Below, piece after piece: positions 1 through 8,583 of a stretch of 64,000 bases of DNA. This DNA is from RGIG9041 sp045541455 (lineage in GTDB: Bacteria; Bacillota; Clostridia; Oscillospirales; QAKW01): positions 62,001-126,000 of the forward strand of contig JAZQJA010000042.1 in the NCBI GenBank assembly GCA_045541455.1, read 5' to 3'. The notes beneath the pieces were generated by a model, which was not told the DNA's origin, made no database searches, and was given only the letters and a program-made list of their open reading frames with translations. The position numbers were made by a program, and so were the translations under genes. Every line of letters begins with the position of its first letter. The stretch's first letter is position 1.

Positions 1-2
1 CT

Positions 3-587
3 AATCTTAAAGCTGTTAAGTCGTGTGCAGATAATGCGGGCATTGTTTTTTTGTTTGGTATGGAACTTGAAACTGCTGAGGAAATTCATGTTCTTTGTTT
101 ATTTGATAATATCGAATCGGCATTGCGATTTGAAAATGAAATGGTACGTACTGCTTTGCCGCCTGTGAAAAACAATGAAAAAATTTTCGGCAAACAAATT
201 ATTTTTGATGAACAGGATAATCAAATCGGCACTGATGACCGTTATCTTATAAATGCAACATCAATTACTGTCGATTCAATTGATGATATAATTAAAAAAT
301 ATGACGGCGTCGCAATTCCGGCACATATTGACAAACAGACAAAAAGCATTCTTTCGGTTCTCGGTATGGTAGATGAAAGTATGGGCTTTTCGTCTTTTGA
401 ATTGTCCAAAAATGTATCGGATGACTTTACTGATACTCAAGTATCTTTGAAAAATCAAAAATACACCTATATCCATAACAGTGATGCTCATTATTTGTAT
501 GATATTGCCGAACGCGGTGCTAAAAATTATTTTGAATTTGCAAATAAACCTACTGCAAAAGAGGTAATAGAAATTTTAAAAGGATAG
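3..587 (+). CDS. PHP-domain metal-dependent phosphoesterase (5' end outside window)
   Basis: The reading frame is open from the first bases of the window, so the gene starts upstream and only its C-terminal part is seen. PHP (polymerase and histidinol phosphatase) domains hydrolyse phosphoesters with a cluster of metal-binding His, Asp and Glu residues. Visible ligand motifs are GMELETAEEIHVL (Glu and His), PAHID and NSDAH near the C-terminus. The N-terminal HxH motif must lie upstream. The substrate cannot be told. A terminator hairpin overlaps the stop codon, so the gene is not transcribed together with the hydrogenase operon that follows. Confidence 0.8.
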   Translation, partial: NLKAVKSCADNAGIVFLFGMELETAEEIHVLCLFDNIESALRFENEMVRTALPPVKNNEKIFGKQIIFDEQDNQIGTDDRYLINATSITVDSIDDIIKKYDGVAIPAHIDKQTKSILSVLGMVDESMGFSSFELSKNVSDDFTDTQVSLKNQKYTYIHNSDAHYLYDIAERGAKNYFEFANKPTAKEVIEILKG

Positions 588-610
588 TATTGTAATACCA
601 TCCTTTTTTT
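578..610 (+). terminator. Rho-independent terminator after the PHP gene
   Basis: Hairpin GGAT-a-GTAT/ATAC-c-ATCC with a short TGTA loop, followed by seven T residues. It overlaps the stop codon of the upstream gene and separates it from hndA. Confidence 0.8.
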
Positions 611-731
611 GTTTCTAAAAAAATAAAAAAATTTAAAGAAAAATGTAGAAATCCTTATTAATATATGTTATCATATAAATTGTATAAAACTGTGTATTTT
701 AATATATGCATAATTCTTAAGGAGGAAGAAA

Positions 732-1226
732 ATGAGTAAAACATGCGCAGTTCCTTTTAAAGGAACAAAAGAGCAAGAAGCTGAACTTTTAAAGCTTATC
801 GACACCTATAAGGGCACTGATGGTCCTTTGATGCCGGTACTTCAGGGTGCTCAGGATATCTATGGTTACCTTCCTATAGAGGTACAAAAGATAATCTCTA
901 AAGGCCTTGGCATTTCGCTCGAGCATATTTATGGCGTTGTTACTTTTTACGCACAGTTCTCTCTTGCCCCCAAGGGTGAGTACCAGATTGCTGTGTGCCT
1001 CGGTACAGCTTGCTATGTAAAGGGCTCGGGTGAGATAATTGACAAAATCAAGGAAATAATCGGTATTGATGTTGGCGAATGTACCGCAGACGGCAAGTTC
1101 TCACTTGATGCTACAAGATGTATCGGTGCTTGCGGTCTTGCTCCTGTATTAACAATTAATGACGAAGTTTACGGTCGTCTTACTGTTAAGGACATTCCCG
1201 ATATTCTCGCAAAGTATATGAACTAA
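732..1226 (+). CDS. hndA: NuoE-like [2Fe-2S] subunit of NAD(P)-linked [FeFe] hydrogenase (HndA)
   Basis: This 164-residue protein is a thioredoxin-like [2Fe-2S] subunit related to NuoE of complex I. It passes electrons between the flavin subunit and the hydrogenase subunit. The cluster ligands are CLGTAC (first pair) and CIGACG (second pair), in the spacing usual for the family; the N-terminal half is the usual helical segment with GVVTFYAQF. The start is set by AAGGAGG about 9 bases before ATG. It is the first gene of a tight five-gene operon. In Clostridia the same subunit can serve a bifurcating HydABC-type enzyme or an NADP-reducing HndABCD-type enzyme, and the sequence alone does not decide which. 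Confidence 0.9.
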   Translation: MSKTCAVPFKGTKEQEAELLKLIDTYKGTDGPLMPVLQGAQDIYGYLPIEVQKIISKGLGISLEHIYGVVTFYAQFSLAPKGEYQIAVCLGTACYVKGSGEIIDKIKEIIGIDVGECTADGKFSLDATRCIGACGLAPVLTINDEVYGRLTVKDIPDILAKYMN

Positions 1227-1233
1227 AGTCGGT

Positions 1234-1785
1234 ATGAAAGAGTTATCTCTTAACATACTTGATATTGCGCATAATTCCGTAAAAGCAAAGGCTACATTTG
1301 TTGAGATAACGGTGACGGAAAGTTTTAGTTTAGACCTTGTAACAATTGAAATCAAGGATAACGGCTGCGGAATGTCAGAAGAATTTTTGAAGAATGTAAC
1401 TGACCCGTTTGTCACCACTCGCACCACCAGAAAGGTCGGTCTTGGTATACCGCTTTTACAACAAGCTGCACTTGATACTGAAGGTACTTTTGACATTAGC
1501 TCGCAACTTGGTGTCGGTACAACAGTTACGGCGAGTTTTAAACTCACGCATCTCGATCGTGCGCCGATTGGTGATATGTCTTCTACAATTGTGTCGCTTA
1601 TTAATGCAAACCCCGATATACGTTATTTGTATACGCATAAAACGGATAAGGGCGAATTTGTTTTTGATACGGATGTGATTAAAGCTGAACTTGACGGAAT
1701 TTCGATTACAGAGCCGGAAATTCTTTCTTGGCTTGGTGATTATCTTATAGAAAACCTACAAAGTATAGAGGGAGGAAATATATAA
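1234..1785 (+). CDS. HATPase_c (GHKL) ATP-binding protein inside the hydrogenase operon
   Basis: This 183-residue protein has the Bergerat ATP-binding fold of histidine kinases and anti-sigma kinases. The N-box is LDIAHNSVKA, the G1 box DNGCGMS and the G2 box GLGIPLL. There is no dimerisation/phosphoacceptor His domain and no sensor domain, so it is not a classical sensor kinase. It starts 7 bases after hndA, and its TAA overlaps the ATG of the next gene by one base (TAATG), which implies translational coupling to the hydrogenase subunits. Such a gene between hndA and hndB is, as I recall, common in clostridial hydrogenase operons, but its role is not established. It could be a regulatory kinase or an assembly ATPase. 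Confidence 0.8.
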   Translation: MKELSLNILDIAHNSVKAKATFVEITVTESFSLDLVTIEIKDNGCGMSEEFLKNVTDPFVTTRTTRKVGLGIPLLQQAALDTEGTFDISSQLGVGTTVTASFKLTHLDRAPIGDMSSTIVSLINANPDIRYLYTHKTDKGEFVFDTDVIKAELDGISITEPEILSWLGDYLIENLQSIEGGNI

Positions 1786-2162
1786 TGAAAAGTCTCGAAG
1801 AACTCAGAGCAATTAAAGCAAAAATGCAAAACAATGTTGGTCTTCGCGGTGTCGAAGATGACGAAAGCGTTGTAAGAGTTGTTGTTGGTATGGCAACCTG
1901 CGGTATTGCAGCAGGTGCTCGTCCTGTACTCAACAAATTTATTGAAGAAGTACAAAGCAGAGGTCTTAAAAATGTTATTGTTACACAGACCGGTTGCATC
2001 GGCGTTTGCAGACTTGAGCCTATCGTTGAGGTTGTTGCTCCTAACGGTACAAAAACAACTTATGTCAAAATGACAGAAGATAAGGTTGCAAAAATTGTTC
2101 ACGACCACATTGTAAACAATAAGGTTGTAGAAGAGTATACAATTGCTAACGCAGATAAATAA
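1785..2162 (+). CDS. hndB: Thioredoxin-like [2Fe-2S] hydrogenase subunit (HndB)
   Basis: This 125-residue ferredoxin-like [2Fe-2S] protein is of the kind that forms the small subunit of NADP-reducing hydrogenases. Likely cluster ligands are the Cys in VGMATCGIAAGA and the pair in QTGCIGVC. The first motif (CGIAAGA) has one Cys where many relatives have CxxxxC, as is typical of the HndB branch. Its ATG overlaps the preceding stop by one base. It probably relays electrons to the HndC flavoprotein. The residues seen support an iron-sulfur protein; the exact electron route is inferred from the family. Confidence 0.85.
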   Translation: MKSLEELRAIKAKMQNNVGLRGVEDDESVVRVVVGMATCGIAAGARPVLNKFIEEVQSRGLKNVIVTQTGCIGVCRLEPIVEVVAPNGTKTTYVKMTEDKVAKIVHDHIVNNKVVEEYTIANADK

Positions 2163-2208
2163 AGTATAAACAGCCGCTAAAACAGTGCGGCAGATTGGAG
2201 AAAAGACA

Positions 2209-3999
2209 ATGATAAGAAATCATATTCTTGTTTGCGGCGGTACAGGTTGTACTTCATCAGGCTCACAGAAAGTCATTGAAGCACTTAATGCCGAACTCGC
2301 TAAAAACAATCTTCAGGACGAAGTTAAAGTTGTTATGACAGGCTGCTTCGGTCTTTGTGCACTCGGTCCTATTATGATAGTTTATCCCGAAGGTGCATTC
2401 TACAGCCGTGTAGAAACTGATATGATCCCTGAAATCGTTTCAGAACATATTATTAAAGGCCGTGTTGTTAAAAAATATCTTTATACCGATACCGATAAAG
2501 AATCAGGTAAAGAAAGCGAATCTCTTAACGACACAGCATTCTATAAAAAACAAAAGAGGGTTGCTCTTCGTAACTGTGGTGTTATTAACCCGGAGGATAT
2601 TAACGAGTACATAGCTTATGATGGCTATGAAGCACTTGGTAAGGTCCTTACAGAAATGACACCTGCCGAGGTTATTCAACTTATTAAAGATTCAGGTCTT
2701 CGCGGACGCGGCGGTGCCGGCTTCCCAACCGGTCTTAAATGGGATTTTGCTTCAAGAAATAAATCAAAAATCAAGTATGTCTGCTGTAATGCTGACGAGG
2801 GTGACCCCGGTGCATTTATGGACCGTTCAGTATTGGAAGGTGACCCCCATACAATTATCGAAGCAATGGCAATCGCAGCTTATGCTGTAGGTGCTTGCAA
2901 AGGTTTCGTTTATATCAGGGCGGAATATCCTATCGCTGTAAACAGACTTAAAATAGCTATCAAACAAGCTAAAGAATATGGACTTTTGGGCGATAACATC
3001 TTTGGTACAGATTTCTGCTTTGACATGGAAATCCGTCTTGGTGCCGGTGCATTTGTTTGTGGTGAGGAAACAGCTCTTATGACTTCAATTGAGGGTAACC
3101 GTGGTGAGCCACGTCCTCGTCCGCCTTTCCCGTCAGATAAAGGTATATTCAGCATTCCTACAATGAACAATAACGTTGAGACTTATGCAAACATTCCTCA
3201 GATTATCTTAAACGGTGCTGATTGGTTTGCTTCAATGGGCACAGAAAAATCAAAGGGTACAAAGGTATTTGCTCTCGGCGGTAAAATAACCAATACCGGT
3301 CTTGTTGAGATTCCTATGGGAACTACTCTTCGTGAAATCATTGAAGATATCGGCGGTGGTATTCCCAATGGTAAAAAGTTTAAGGCAGCTCAAACCGGCG
3401 GTCCTTCAGGCGGTTGTATTCCTGCTTCTCTCATTGACACTCCTATCGATTACGACTCACTTGCCGCAATCGGTTCAATGATGGGTTCAGGCGGTCTTAT
3501 CGTAATGGACGAAGATAACTGTATGGTTGATATAGCCAAGTTCTTCCTTGAGTTTACTGTTGATGAATCTTGCGGTAAATGTACTCCTTGCCGTGTTGGT
3601 ACAAAGCGTTTGCTTGAATACCTCGAGAAAATCACAAGCGGTAATGCTACTATGCAAGACCTTGATGACCTTGAAGAACTTTGCTACTATATCAAAGATA
3701 ACGCACTTTGTGGTCTTGGTCAGACAGCTCCTAACCCCATTCTTTCTACACTTAAGTATTTCAGAGAAGAATATGTAGCACATATTGTTGACAAAAAATG
3801 TCCTGCAGGCGTATGTAAAGACTTACTCCAGTTTAGAATTACAGATGCTTGTAAAGGTTGTACTCTCTGTGCAAGAAAATGTCCCGTCGGCGCAATCACC
3901 GGTAATGTTAAAGAAATTCACACTATTGATACTACAAAATGTATCAAGTGCGGCGTTTGTATTTCCGGCTGTAAGTTCGGCGCAATAGTAAAAGAGTAA
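2209..3999 (+). CDS. hndC: NuoF-like flavoprotein subunit of [FeFe] hydrogenase (HndC)
   Basis: This subunit of about 596 residues binds FMN and NAD(P)H and exchanges electrons with the nucleotide. Domains in order: an N-terminal [2Fe-2S] thioredoxin-like domain (Cys 9, 14, 46, 50), the NuoF core with GRGGAGFPTG (166-175) and CNADEGDPGAF for nucleotide and FMN, a [4Fe-4S] site SCGKCTPCR, and a C-terminal 2x[4Fe-4S] ferredoxin domain (CKGCTLCARKC and CIKCGVC). I chose the ATG at 2209, preceded by TTGGAGA; an in-frame GTG at 2185 has no SD sequence. This architecture fits HndC of NADP-reducing and HydB of bifurcating hydrogenases. Confidence 0.92.
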   Translation: MIRNHILVCGGTGCTSSGSQKVIEALNAELAKNNLQDEVKVVMTGCFGLCALGPIMIVYPEGAFYSRVETDMIPEIVSEHIIKGRVVKKYLYTDTDKESGKESESLNDTAFYKKQKRVALRNCGVINPEDINEYIAYDGYEALGKVLTEMTPAEVIQLIKDSGLRGRGGAGFPTGLKWDFASRNKSKIKYVCCNADEGDPGAFMDRSVLEGDPHTIIEAMAIAAYAVGACKGFVYIRAEYPIAVNRLKIAIKQAKEYGLLGDNIFGTDFCFDMEIRLGAGAFVCGEETALMTSIEGNRGEPRPRPPFPSDKGIFSIPTMNNNVETYANIPQIILNGADWFASMGTEKSKGTKVFALGGKITNTGLVEIPMGTTLREIIEDIGGGIPNGKKFKAAQTGGPSGGCIPASLIDTPIDYDSLAAIGSMMGSGGLIVMDEDNCMVDIAKFFLEFTVDESCGKCTPCRVGTKRLLEYLEKITSGNATMQDLDDLEELCYYIKDNALCGLGQTAPNPILSTLKYFREEYVAHIVDKKCPAGVCKDLLQFRITDACKGCTLCARKCPVGAITGNVKEIHTIDTTKCIKCGVCISGCKFGAIVKE

Positions 4000-4013
4000 G
4001 GAGGTAATTTAGA

Positions 4014-5765
4014 ATGAATATGGTAAATCTTAAAATTAATAATGTAGACGTTACCGTTCCCGCAGGCTCAACAATTTTACAGGCTGCAAGAGCTGCTAAC
4101 ATAGATATTCCTACTCTTTGCTATATGAAAGAGATTAACGAGATTGGCGCATGCCGTATCTGTGTTGTTGAGGTAAAGGGTGCCCGCTCACTCGTTGCAT
4201 CTTGTGTGTATCCGGTAAACGAGGGTATGGAAGTTTTCACTTCTACTCCCAAGGTTCTCAAAGCAAGAAAAATGACTCTCGAACTCATTCTTTCAAATCA
4301 CAACCGTAAATGTCTCTCTTGTGTAAGAAGTGGTAATTGTGAACTTCAGAAACTTTGTCAGGAATACGGTGTTGAAAATGACGGTAAGTATGATGGTGCA
4401 GTAACTGAGAGTGAACTTGATAATTCGTCAGTAACAATGTTCCGTGACAATTCAAAGTGTATTCTTTGCCGTCGTTGCGTAGCAGCGTGTGAGAAAAATC
4501 AGTCAGTTTCTGTTATCGGTGCAAACGAAAGAGGTTTCGCAACACATATCGGTTCTGCGTTTGAGGCACTTCTCGATGAAACTTCTTGTGTATCTTGCGG
4601 TCAGTGTATTGTAAATTGTCCTGTTGGTGCTCTTGCTGAAAAGGATGATACCGATAAAGTTTGGGAAGCTCTTATGGATGATAGTAAACACGTTATCGTT
4701 CAAACAGCTCCTGCTGTTCGTGCTGCTATTGCAGAGGAATTTGATAATCCGATTGGTACTGATGGTGAGGGTAAAATGGTTGCATCGTTAAGACGTCTTG
4801 GTTTTGACGGCGTTTACGATACAGACATCGCTGCTGACCTGACAATTCTTGAAGAGGCAAACGAGTTTATTGATCGTGTTAAAAACGGCGGCAAACTCCC
4901 GCTTATTACTTCATGCTCACCAGGTTGGATTAAGTTCTGTGAGTATAACTATCACGACCTTCTTGACAACCTTTCAACATGTAAGTCACCGCAGCAGATG
5001 TTCGGTGCACTTGCAAAAACATGGTATGCTAAAAAGCAGGGTATTGATCCTAAAGACATTTTTGTCGTATCAGTTATGCCTTGTACTGCTAAGAAATTTG
5101 AAATAACTCGCGAAAACCAAAATGCAGCAGGTGTTCCCGATGTTGATGTTGTTATCACAACCCGTGAACTTGCTAGAATGATTAAACGCGCAGGTATTAA
5201 CTTTAATGCACTTCCCGAAGAGAAATTTGACCTTCCGCTTGGTTCTTCAACCGGTGCAGGTGTTATCTTCGGTGCAACCGGCGGTGTTATGGAAGCAGCT
5301 CTCCGTACAGCTGTTGAAACACTTACAGGTGAACAACTTGGCAGTCTTGAATTCACCGAAGTTCGCGGAACAGAAGGCATAAAAGAAGCAACTTATAATG
5401 TTGCAGGTATGGATGTTAAAGTTGCGGTTGCATCCGGCCTTGCTAATGCAAAGGCTCTTATGGACAAAGTTCGCTCGGGTGAAGCAGACTATCATTTCAT
5501 CGAAATTATGGCATGCCCAGGCGGCTGTGTAAACGGCGGTGGTCAACCCATTCAGCCTGCAACTGTTCACAACTTTGATGATATAAGAGCTAAGCGTGCA
5601 TCAGTTCTTTATAACATAGATAAGAATATGCCGCTTCGCAAATCTCACGACAATCCTGTTCTTAAAGAGGCTTATGCCGATTACTTTGAAAAGCCAGGCA
5701 GCCATAAGGCTCATAAGGCTTTCCATACAACTTATGTTGCAAGAGATCCTTTCGGTAAACTTTAA
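4014..5765 (+). CDS. hndD: [FeFe] hydrogenase catalytic subunit, group A (HndD/HydA)
   Basis: This 583-residue protein catalyses reversible proton reduction to H2. Domains in order: N-terminal plant-type [2Fe-2S] domain (Cys 36, 47, 50, 64), a His/Cys-ligated [4Fe-4S] motif (His 96, Cys 100, 103, 109), two [4Fe-4S] clusters (CILCRRC and CVSCGQC), then the H-cluster domain. All three signatures are intact: L1 TSCSPGW (299-305), L2 MPCTAKK (355-361) and L3 ACPGGCVNGGG (500-510). The H-cluster Cys are 301, 357, 501 and 505. The C-terminus carries the fused small-subunit helix. It starts 14 bases after hndC behind AAGGAGG and is the last gene of the operon. Maturases HydE, HydF and HydG are not in the window. 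Confidence 0.96.
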   Translation: MNMVNLKINNVDVTVPAGSTILQAARAANIDIPTLCYMKEINEIGACRICVVEVKGARSLVASCVYPVNEGMEVFTSTPKVLKARKMTLELILSNHNRKCLSCVRSGNCELQKLCQEYGVENDGKYDGAVTESELDNSSVTMFRDNSKCILCRRCVAACEKNQSVSVIGANERGFATHIGSAFEALLDETSCVSCGQCIVNCPVGALAEKDDTDKVWEALMDDSKHVIVQTAPAVRAAIAEEFDNPIGTDGEGKMVASLRRLGFDGVYDTDIAADLTILEEANEFIDRVKNGGKLPLITSCSPGWIKFCEYNYHDLLDNLSTCKSPQQMFGALAKTWYAKKQGIDPKDIFVVSVMPCTAKKFEITRENQNAAGVPDVDVVITTRELARMIKRAGINFNALPEEKFDLPLGSSTGAGVIFGATGGVMEAALRTAVETLTGEQLGSLEFTEVRGTEGIKEATYNVAGMDVKVAVASGLANAKALMDKVRSGEADYHFIEIMACPGGCVNGGGQPIQPATVHNFDDIRAKRASVLYNIDKNMPLRKSHDNPVLKEAYADYFEKPGSHKAHKAFHTTYVARDPFGKL

Positions 5766-5774
5766 TTTTTAAAA

Positions 5775-5809
5775 ATAAAAATCCCGTAACTTTCGTTACG
5801 GGATTTTTT
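5775..5809 (+). terminator. Terminator of the hydrogenase operon
   Basis: Ten-base-pair stem ATCCCGTAAC/GTTACGGGAT with a 3-base loop followed by a T run. It lies just after the hndD stop. Confidence 0.9.
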
Positions 5810-5811
5810 AA

Positions 5812-5844
5812 TGAAAAAAGAGATGGGTTTAAACCCATCTCTTC
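5812..5844 (-). terminator. Terminator of ireB (minus strand)
   Basis: Perfect palindrome GAGATGGGTTTAAACCCATCTC followed on the minus strand by a run of T. With the preceding hairpin it insulates two convergent genes. Confidence 0.8.
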
Positions 5845-5848
5845 AAAT

Positions 5849-6100
5849 TTAGTTATCAAGATAAAACTTAACAATAATGTGTAAGAGTTCATCTCTGTCA
5901 AGTTTGCGAATAAGAGCGCGTGCATTGTTGTGGTTTGTAATGTAGGTAGGATCTTCCGACAAAATGTAACCAACAATCTGGTTTAAAGGGTTATAACCTT
6001 TTTCTTTAAGCGCGTCATAAACGGTAGTAAGTATCTCTTTCATTTGCAGTTCATTCTCTTTTTTGAGACTGTACTGTATTGTGTTATGATTTTTATCCAT
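5849..6100 (-). CDS. ireB: IreB family regulatory phosphoprotein (UPF0297)
   Basis: This 83-residue protein matches the full length of the IreB/YrzL family. Typical stretches are the Thr-rich N-terminus (NTIQYSLKKE), VYDALKEKGYNPLNQIVGYI and SEDPTYITNHNNAR. In Enterococcus, IreB is phosphorylated on N-terminal Thr by the PASTA kinase IreK and affects cephalosporin resistance; in most Firmicutes it is encoded near alaS and ruvX. Here it stands alone between hndD and pheT, with its own promoter and terminator. SD AAAGGCGG precedes the ATG. Confidence 0.92.
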   Translation of the reverse strand: MDKNHNTIQYSLKKENELQMKEILTTVYDALKEKGYNPLNQIVGYILSEDPTYITNHNNARALIRKLDRDELLHIIVKFYLDN

Positions 6101-6132
6101 TATGACATCCGCCTTTCAAATATACTATATAT

Positions 6133-6161
6133 ATTTTAAAACATTTAACTAAATTTATCAA
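6133..6161 (-). promoter_or_regulatory. Sigma-A-type promoter of ireB
   Basis: On the minus strand, -35 TTGATA, a 17-base spacer and -10 TAAAAT, about 30 bases upstream of the ireB start. Confidence 0.6.
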
Positions 6162-6183
6162 TAGTAACTTTGTAAAAAAACTA

Positions 6184-8571
6184 CTAACTTCTGATAACAG
6201 CGTCAATTTCAGCCAAAGCTTTGATAATCTTTTTCATCTTTGCATCTATATCGCTGTCGCTGAGCGTTCTGTCATTTGCTCTAAACACAAGTGCAAAAGC
6301 AAGGCTTACAAATCCGCTTGGAATTTGTGAACCGCTGTAAACATCAAATAATTTAACGCTTTCAAGTATGCCTTTTGCTCGCTGTTCAATAATTTCTGTT
6401 ATTTGAGCAACACTTACACTCTTTGGACAAAGCAACGCAAGGTCGCGTGTTGTAGCAGGAAACTTAGGTAGGGGAGTGAATGTTTTTTCAGTATTAGAAT
6501 TTTCAAACATTCTTTCGAAATCAAGCACAGCAATATAGGTTTTTGTATCAAGTCCAAACTCTTTTGTAACTGCAGGGTGTATTTCACCTATAATACCTAT
6601 TACGGTATCGTCCTTAACTATTTCAGCAGTACGGCCGGGATGGTATGTTGGGTTTTCGCTTTGCGGTATATATTTACAACCATAAATGCCTGCTGCCTCA
6701 AGTGTCTGCTCTACTATACCTTTTAATGCAAAGAAATCATATTTTTCACCGTATGCACCAATGCAAAATTCAACCTTTTCTTCAGGAAGAGTATCTGCAT
6801 CACCTTGCTTAATATAAACAGTTGCAGGCTCATAAAGACAAGCATTCTCATTTCTGTTGTTGTAATTGAGTGCAAGTGTGTCAAGCATTGAAGCTACCGA
6901 TGTAGTTCTCATTATGCTTGTATCTTCACCAAGTGGATTGGAAATTACAACACTGTCACGGCGAATGTCATTTGCTTCGTAGTGCAACTTGTCGTATATT
7001 TTGGGACTTACAAACGAGTATGTGCATATTTCGTATGCGCCCTGTGCTATAAGAGTATCATTAATTATTTTAGAAAGCGCCTGCTTGGGAGTCAACATAC
7101 CTTGTGTTGTTTCCATATTAACAAGGGTTGTAGGAATCTCATTGTATCCGTATAAACGTACAATTTCTTCTGCAAGGTCAGCTTTTTCTTCAACGTCATC
7201 TCTGAAACTGGGCACTGTTACATTGAAATCGCTGTCCACACCAAATTCAAGCGACTTTAATGAATTTACCATAAACTCACTTGAAATTTCAGTGCCAAGA
7301 AACTTGTTAACCCAATCCGGATCCAACTTAATTACACGTTTTTCTCGTGTATCGTTGTTTATGTCAATAACACCGCTTACAATTTCGCCTGCGCCAAGCA
7401 TCTCTATAAGTTCGCAGGCTCTGTCAAGGGCTTCCATTGTCATAACAGGGTCAAGACCTTTTTCAAATCTTGACGATGCATCGGTTCTCATGCCAAGTTT
7501 TTTAGTTGTGTGTCTAACGCTTGCCCCGTTAAAGTTCGCAGACTCAAAAACAACAGTTTTTGTGCTTTCAGTAATTTCGCTGTTGGCACCGCCCATAACA
7601 CCTGCAATACCTACGCTCTTGTACGCATCGGCAATTACAAGCATATCACTGTCCAGTTTTCTGTCTTGGTCGTCAAGAGTTTTAAAGTTTTCGTTGTTTT
7701 TAGCATTTCTTACAACGATAGCACTGCCGTCGAGACATTTGTAATCAAATGCATGCATAGGCTGACCGTATTCAAGCATAACATAGTTTGTAATATCAAC
7801 AATGTTATTAATAGGACGGACACCGCTTACATGTAGTCTTTCGCGAAGCCATGCAGGTGACGGCTCAACTTTTATATTTCTTACAACTCTGGCTGTATAT
7901 CTTTTGCAGAGTGTGCTGTTTTCTACAGTGACAGACAGGTACTTGTCAATGTTTTCATCACTCACCTCGTTAAACTTTGGTGTGCGCTTTTTAAAGGGTA
8001 AGCCGTATGTTGCAGCAGTTTCTCTTGCAAGACCAATTACCGATAAACAGTCAGGTCTGTTTGGTGTAATTTCGAATTCATAAACATCGTCGTCATAACC
8101 TATTGCGTCAACAATGTTCTGCCCTAGTTCACAAGGGAAGTTAATTATAAAAATACCATCTTCAATTGCATCGGGAAAGTTATGAGCAGTAAGTCCCAAT
8201 TCTCCGAGTGAACAAAGCATACCTTCGGATACTTCGCCACGAAGTTTGCCCTTTTTAATCTGCGTTCCGTCAGGCAGAATTGCACCATCAACACAAACCG
8301 GAACAATTGCTCCTTCAAATACATTGTTGGCACCTGTAACAATTTGCAAGTCGTTTTCTTTTCCCACATTGACTTGACATATTACAAGTTTTTCGGCATT
8401 TGGATGCTTGTCAATTTTGGTAATTTTGCCAACTACCACATTGTGTATTCTGTTTTTAAGATTGTCGTATGTTTCAACCTTCGAACCCGACATAGTCATA
8501 CGCTCTGCGTACTCTCTAGGTTCGGCTTTTATATCAACATAATCGTTTAACCATTTAGTAGATAAATTCAT
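6184..8571 (-). CDS. pheT: Phenylalanyl-tRNA synthetase beta subunit
   Basis: The 795-residue length is that of full bacterial PheT. Visible in order are the N-terminal tRNA-binding (EMAP-like) domain (HPNAEKLVICQVNVG), the B3/B4 domain, B5 (EKADLAEEIVRLYGY) and the C-terminal FDX-ACB anticodon-binding domain (PKFPATTRDLALL onward). It forms the alpha2-beta2 enzyme that charges tRNA-Phe, and the B3/B4 domain edits Tyr-tRNA-Phe. It starts 12 bases after the pheS stop behind AAGGAGG, so the two genes form one operon under the T-box. Confidence 0.97.
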   Translation of the reverse strand: MNLSTKWLNDYVDIKAEPREYAERMTMSGSKVETYDNLKNRIHNVVVGKITKIDKHPNAEKLVICQVNVGKENDLQIVTGANNVFEGAIVPVCVDGAILPDGTQIKKGKLRGEVSEGMLCSLGELGLTAHNFPDAIEDGIFIINFPCELGQNIVDAIGYDDDVYEFEITPNRPDCLSVIGLARETAATYGLPFKKRTPKFNEVSDENIDKYLSVTVENSTLCKRYTARVVRNIKVEPSPAWLRERLHVSGVRPINNIVDITNYVMLEYGQPMHAFDYKCLDGSAIVVRNAKNNENFKTLDDQDRKLDSDMLVIADAYKSVGIAGVMGGANSEITESTKTVVFESANFNGASVRHTTKKLGMRTDASSRFEKGLDPVMTMEALDRACELIEMLGAGEIVSGVIDINNDTREKRVIKLDPDWVNKFLGTEISSEFMVNSLKSLEFGVDSDFNVTVPSFRDDVEEKADLAEEIVRLYGYNEIPTTLVNMETTQGMLTPKQALSKIINDTLIAQGAYEICTYSFVSPKIYDKLHYEANDIRRDSVVISNPLGEDTSIMRTTSVASMLDTLALNYNNRNENACLYEPATVYIKQGDADTLPEEKVEFCIGAYGEKYDFFALKGIVEQTLEAAGIYGCKYIPQSENPTYHPGRTAEIVKDDTVIGIIGEIHPAVTKEFGLDTKTYIAVLDFERMFENSNTEKTFTPLPKFPATTRDLALLCPKSVSVAQITEIIEQRAKGILESVKLFDVYSGSQIPSGFVSLAFALVFRANDRTLSDSDIDAKMKKIIKALAEIDAVIRS

Positions 8572-8583
8572 TGTGCCGCCTCC

